DNA from: an uncultured Flammeovirgaceae bacterium
GTDB lineage: Bacteria; Bacteroidota; Bacteroidia; Cytophagales; Cyclobacteriaceae
Direction of reading: 5' to 3'
Length of the DNA: 11,017 nucleotides
NCBI GenBank assembly: GCA_937138955.1
Contig: CAKZPJ010000234.1
Coordinates: forward strand, 1 to 11,017
Shown here in pieces: positions 7,441-11,017 of this stretch. The number at the start of each line of letters is the position of its first letter. Position 1 is the stretch's first letter. The notes under the pieces were generated by a model. The model did not search any database, was not told the DNA's origin, and saw only the letters and a program-made list of their open reading frames with translations. The position numbers were made by a program, and so were the translations under genes.

Positions 7441-9321
7441 ATGAATCATCTGATTGTCTTATTTTCGGTATTCAGTATTCTTACTGGGCAAGCGCAGTCT
7501 ACCTCGGTAGCATCTCCCAATGATAAACTAACTTTTACTCTGAACACAGATGAACGGTCTGACGGGGCTCTAGTGTACAGCATTCAGTACAGCGATCAAA
7601 TGGTAGTAGATAATGCTCCGATCGGAGTTATTTTGAAGAATAGGGACTGGACTCAGAAGCTAGAAACTACGGCTTCTAATATTACTGCGAAAGATACGGC
7701 TTGGCAACCAGTGTACGGTGAAAGGAGCTCTATTCCCGATCGCTATCGCGAGCTGATTGTTGATCTCAATCCAGTTGGAAATACAAAGTTACTCATGCAA
7801 TTGGTAGTGAGGGCTTACAACGAAGGAATTGCTTTTCGCTACCATTGGCCCGAGCAATTAGGAATGCAGATTCTAGAAGTGGTAGATGAACGTACGTACT
7901 TCAAGTTTCCCAAAGGTACTAAAGCGTGGTATACACCTCGGGCTCAGGCTGAATATGAGCTTCGTCCGATACAAAATTGGAAGAGTGCTACCGAAATGCC
8001 ACTCACGCTAATTTTGCCCAGCGGATTGTACGCTAGTATTGCCGAAGCCAACATGGTGAACTACGCTCGATCCAGACTATCAACCGTACCAAATAGTGCT
8101 AATTTGCTGGTAACCGAGCAAGCAGGAAATGTGGTGGAAACTTCGCCGTTCAGTACTCCTTGGCGGGTGGTGCTAGTAGCGGAAGAGCCCGGCCAACTAC
8201 TAGAGCATAATTATATTATCCTAAATCTCAACCCTCCGAATGCGCTAAAAAATACCGACTGGATCAAGCCAGGCAAAGTGATTCGGGAAATGACGTTATC
8301 TACCCACGGGGCTAAAGCATTAGCAGATTTTGCATCTTCGCATGGTCTGGATTATATTCATTTTGATGCAGGCTGGTACGGCTACGAGTATACCGCTAAT
8401 TCAGATGCCACAACCATAACGGTTGATCCCCGACGGAATCCTAAAGGTGATCTAGATTTATTAGAGGCGATTCGTTACGCAAAAAGCAAAGGGTTAGGCG
8501 TAATCGTGTACGTTAACCATCGGGCATTGGAAAGACAGATGGACGAAATCTTTCCCTTGTACCAGCAGTGGGGTATTAGCGGAGTAAAATTTGGGTTTGT
8601 ACACGTAGGTTCACACCGCTGGACTACCTGGCTCTACGATGCAGTAAAAAAAGCTGCCAAACATCAATTAATGGTAGACGTGCACGACGCGCTTCGCCCT
8701 ACGGGTTATTCGCGCACTTATCCTAATTTGATGACTCAAGAAGGCATCTATGGCAACGAGGAAATGCCGGATGCTACGCAGAATACTACCTTGCCCTTTA
8801 CTCGCTTTGTAGCCGGAGCTGCCGATTATACCCCGGCCTACTATCACCGAAAGGAGTTTAAAGATGTGAGTCGATTCATTAAAAATACACCTGCTCACCA
8901 GTTGGCTTTGCCGGTGATCTACTATAGTCCTTTACAGTGGCTCTACTGGTACGATATTCCTTCCCGCGATTATCAGGGTGAACCGGAAGTGGAGTTCTGG
9001 GAGCACTGCCCTACGGTGTGGGATGATACCGAAGTTCTAGAAGGCAAAATAGGTGAATATATTGCGGTAGCTCGTCAGAGCAACGAAGAGTGGTACATCG
9101 GCGCTATTACTAATACTGAGAGCCGCACACTGACGATTCCTTTTTACTTTCTGCCAGAAGGACAAACGTATACCGCCCATATTTATGCCGATAGTGATAC
9201 TATAAAAACAAGAACGAAAGTTAGTATTAATCAGATGAAAGTAACTACGGATTCATTATGGGAAACTACGCTGAAGCCCAGCGGCGGGGTTGCCATTCGG
9301 CTCGTACCATTAGAAGAATAG
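7441..9321 (+). CDS. Secreted glycoside hydrolase family 97 protein with atypical active-site residues
   Basis: 626 residues, close to usual GH97 length. A cleavable signal peptide (NHLIVLFSVFSILTGQA, cut likely after Ala18) sends it to the periplasm or beyond. The N-terminal beta-sandwich has WQPVYGERSSIPDRY and RAYNEGIAFRY. The TIM barrel has WIKPGKVIREM, DYIHFDAGWYG, GVIVYVNHRALERQMDE and GISGVKFGFV, then RPTGYSRTYPNLMTQEGIYG. A C-terminal beta domain starts near residue 525. Known GH97 enzymes are alpha-glucosidases (inverting, SusB type) or alpha-galactosidases (retaining). By spacing, Glu440 matches the general acid, and Glu202 and Glu434 match Ca ligands. Position 385 is Gly where the retaining nucleophile Asp would be, and position 416 is Asp where inverting enzymes have Glu. 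An alpha-glycosidase acting on oligosaccharides is likely, but the linkage cannot be predicted. No Shine-Dalgarno is visible. The gene is divergent from the lipoprotein cluster and convergent with the SGNH gene. Confidence 0.93.
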   Translation: MNHLIVLFSVFSILTGQAQSTSVASPNDKLTFTLNTDERSDGALVYSIQYSDQMVVDNAPIGVILKNRDWTQKLETTASNITAKDTAWQPVYGERSSIPDRYRELIVDLNPVGNTKLLMQLVVRAYNEGIAFRYHWPEQLGMQILEVVDERTYFKFPKGTKAWYTPRAQAEYELRPIQNWKSATEMPLTLILPSGLYASIAEANMVNYARSRLSTVPNSANLLVTEQAGNVVETSPFSTPWRVVLVAEEPGQLLEHNYIILNLNPPNALKNTDWIKPGKVIREMTLSTHGAKALADFASSHGLDYIHFDAGWYGYEYTANSDATTITVDPRRNPKGDLDLLEAIRYAKSKGLGVIVYVNHRALERQMDEIFPLYQQWGISGVKFGFVHVGSHRWTTWLYDAVKKAAKHQLMVDVHDALRPTGYSRTYPNLMTQEGIYGNEEMPDATQNTTLPFTRFVAGAADYTPAYYHRKEFKDVSRFIKNTPAHQLALPVIYYSPLQWLYWYDIPSRDYQGEPEVEFWEHCPTVWDDTEVLEGKIGEYIAVARQSNEEWYIGAITNTESRTLTIPFYFLPEGQTYTAHIYADSDTIKTRTKVSINQMKVTTDSLWETTLKPSGGVAIRLVPLEE

Positions 9322-9344
9322 TGAACAGACTCGACTGGCTAATT

Positions 9345-11017
9345 TTAGCGACTCTCAATTTGACCTAACTGTTTAATTCTTGCTTGGTCTTTAGCCGCTC
9401 GCTCTGTTGCTCCAATCGTCGCAAATGCTTCAGACCGTTGCCGGTAGGCATTCAGGTAGTTTGAATCCAGTGCAATAGCCCGATCAAAGTAGCGAATACT
9501 CTCCCGTTCCGCTTGCATCAAATTTTTCTTGATGTAGCCGAGGTAATAGTAAGGTTCCGAATTATAGACATCTATTTCTCGCGCCTGATCAAAATCATCG
9601 TACGCCTGAAAGTATTGTCCCAATTGCAGCCAGGCTTTCCCACGTTCTGTATACAAACTATCCGAAGGTTGCTGGTTGATTAGTAAGGTGGTCTCGTAGA
9701 CGGTCCGATAAGCAGGTAGAAGTTCAATCATTGCCCCTGCCCGATGATAATTAGAGTCTAGTTCTAGTGCTTGATGAAAATCGGCGGAAGCTAATTGAAA
9801 TGCGTGTTGTTCCAAGTAGACCTTCCCTCGTTGGTAGTAGAAATCTGGTCGGTCAAAACTGAATTGAATAGCTTGGGTTAGAGAAATAATCGCACTATCC
9901 ATTTTCCCCTGTTCCCAGAACACCATTCCCTGGTGGTAGTGCAAGTCTTCTTTCGATAAGGTTGCCAATCCGTTTTCGGCCGCTGAAGTAAGCAGAAAGC
10001 TACTCAATTTATCAGCGACCAATTGATGGCCGGAAGCAGTCCAATGGTTATCATCCTCGATGAAGTGGTTTTGAATTACTTTTCCGGCGGGTAGCTCATT
10101 AATGAAAACCGGATAAAGATTAATAAACCCAATATCATTTTCTTGGGCAAATTTTTGCCAGTATTGGGTGTGGCGATCTTCAGCTTCGCCCTTCTTCACC
10201 TGGGTACGCCAGGGATGTACCGTAATGGTTAAGGGTATTTGATGTTTCTGGCAGAGCTCCACCAGCTTTCTAATGTAAACCGTCATCAACTCAATACCTT
10301 GCTTGCCCCAACGTTGGTACAAACTTTCATCCGAATACCATTCGGAAATAGTAGTATGAAATTGAGGGTTATTCAATAAAACATCATCATGGAAATGAGA
10401 GAAAAAAGTTCGGTAGAGATCTATTGTATTATTACGATCAATTAACTCCTGACTAATATTTTGGTAAAATTTATCCCGTTGATTTTCTAGGTAAAGTCGA
10501 TGGGTAGCGTAGTAGATAAACGAATGATCTTTCAGCGTACTCTTTAGCTTAGGAAGTACGTTAGCAACGAATGAAGTGCTCGGCTCAAATTCCTGATAGG
10601 CGTATTCATTCTGAATGTCCGATATATCGAGAACCGCGTACAATTCGTCGAAGTCTAGTTCAACCTCTTCCAGCAGATACTTGGTTTTATAGTAATATAG
10701 TTTGGGGCTGTAGCTTACAGCGGCTGCATTTAGCAACTCAACCCGGGTGGTGTCTATTTGGGTCAGTAGTCGACCAATAAAGCTTTCTTCGAATAAGACG
10801 CCAACCGCTTCAGTGTGGGAATCGCCCATCATCAGTATGCGGTATTTGTCCGATGTTAAAGAAACCTCTCGCACACCGGCATCTCGAAAGCCTAACGAAT
10901 GGGTGGTAATTGGATAAACTATCGGCCCCCAGTGGGTTTCCTGCGACCGGCTCGATAATAAGCCGTGGTGATAGTAGGGATGAGAAGAACGAAAATCGTG
11001 ATCGTTGGTAGGAATTA
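9345..11017 (-). CDS. SGNH/GDSL-type hydrolase with C-terminal TPR repeats, 5' end outside window
   Basis: The frame is open to the right edge, with 556 residues visible from 11015 and the true start off-window. A GTG at 10874 is internal: the residues before it (HSLGFRDAG) are typical of this family. Residue numbers count from the edge. The SGNH domain shows GDSHTEAVG with nucleophile Ser66 (codon 10818-10820) and the C-terminal D-x-x-H block DDNHW with Asp321 and His324. Residues 350-550 hold about four to five TPR-like helical pairs (HYHQGMVFWEQGKMDSAIIS; YYQRGKVYLEQHAFQLASAD; YTERGKAWLQLGQYFQAYDD; RYFDRAIALDSNYLNAYRQR). SGNH members with this opening are often esterases or O-acyl transferases acting on polysaccharides, but the substrate cannot be read here. 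Any signal or membrane segment would be off-window. The gene is convergent with the GH97 gene, with only 23 bases between stops. Confidence 0.87.
   Translation of the reverse strand, partial: IPTNDHDFRSSHPYYHHGLLSSRSQETHWGPIVYPITTHSLGFRDAGVREVSLTSDKYRILMMGDSHTEAVGVLFEESFIGRLLTQIDTTRVELLNAAAVSYSPKLYYYKTKYLLEEVELDFDELYAVLDISDIQNEYAYQEFEPSTSFVANVLPKLKSTLKDHSFIYYATHRLYLENQRDKFYQNISQELIDRNNTIDLYRTFFSHFHDDVLLNNPQFHTTISEWYSDESLYQRWGKQGIELMTVYIRKLVELCQKHQIPLTITVHPWRTQVKKGEAEDRHTQYWQKFAQENDIGFINLYPVFINELPAGKVIQNHFIEDDNHWTASGHQLVADKLSSFLLTSAAENGLATLSKEDLHYHQGMVFWEQGKMDSAIISLTQAIQFSFDRPDFYYQRGKVYLEQHAFQLASADFHQALELDSNYHRAGAMIELLPAYRTVYETTLLINQQPSDSLYTERGKAWLQLGQYFQAYDDFDQAREIDVYNSEPYYYLGYIKKNLMQAERESIRYFDRAIALDSNYLNAYRQRSEAFATIGATERAAKDQARIKQLGQIESR

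Noticed and set aside
9338..9349. GCTAATTTTAGC inverted repeat at the convergent gene ends as a terminator
   Set aside because: Only a 4-base stem can form around a usable loop, there is no clear T-run, and it overlaps the stop codon of the SGNH gene.
10872..10874. GTG as the start of the SGNH/TPR gene
   Set aside because: The frame continues open to the right edge and encodes family-like residues (HSLGFRDAG) before it, so the real start lies outside the window.

Overview
The window looks like chromosomal DNA of a free-living, probably marine or surface-associated member of the Bacteroidota, most likely Cytophagales. This placement is an inference. It rests on three FG-GAP/VCBS and ASPIC/UnbV lipoprotein-type genes, a ThuA-like/soluble glucose dehydrogenase-like (GSDH) fusion, a GH97 glycosidase, moderate GC content and mostly weak Shine-Dalgarno signals. 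No rRNA, tRNA, CRISPR array, insertion sequence or phage gene was seen.

Layout. From 7297 down to 1, three genes are read leftwards on the minus strand. First is a 1204-residue double beta-propeller lipoprotein (3683-7297). After 26 bases comes a 754-residue TPR-like/VCBS/ASPIC lipoprotein of the CRTAC1 type (1392-3656). After 68 bases comes a lipoprotein with a degenerate ThuA-like domain fused to a PQQ-dependent sugar dehydrogenase-like domain (1-1323, 3' end outside the window). A hairpin followed by five T sits in the 68-base gap and may partly terminate transcription. A 143-base divergent intergenic region separates this cluster from a plus-strand GH97 glycosidase (7441-9321). That gene converges, with a 23-base gap, on a minus-strand SGNH/GDSL-hydrolase plus TPR gene (9345-11017) whose 5' end is outside the window.

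How they may work together. All three leftward genes encode predicted lipoproteins. Two carry Ca-binding-type propeller blades and ASPIC/UnbV domains, and the third carries a predicted periplasmic or surface sugar oxidoreductase domain. The divergent gene is a secreted glycosidase. A role in capture and processing of extracellular glycans is a reasonable guess. No SusC/SusD pair or regulator is visible to anchor it as a polysaccharide utilization locus.

The most distinctive observation is in the GH97 protein. By residue spacing it lacks the retaining nucleophile (Gly385) and has Asp416 where inverting enzymes have a Glu, so it may belong to a catalytically distinct GH97 subgroup.
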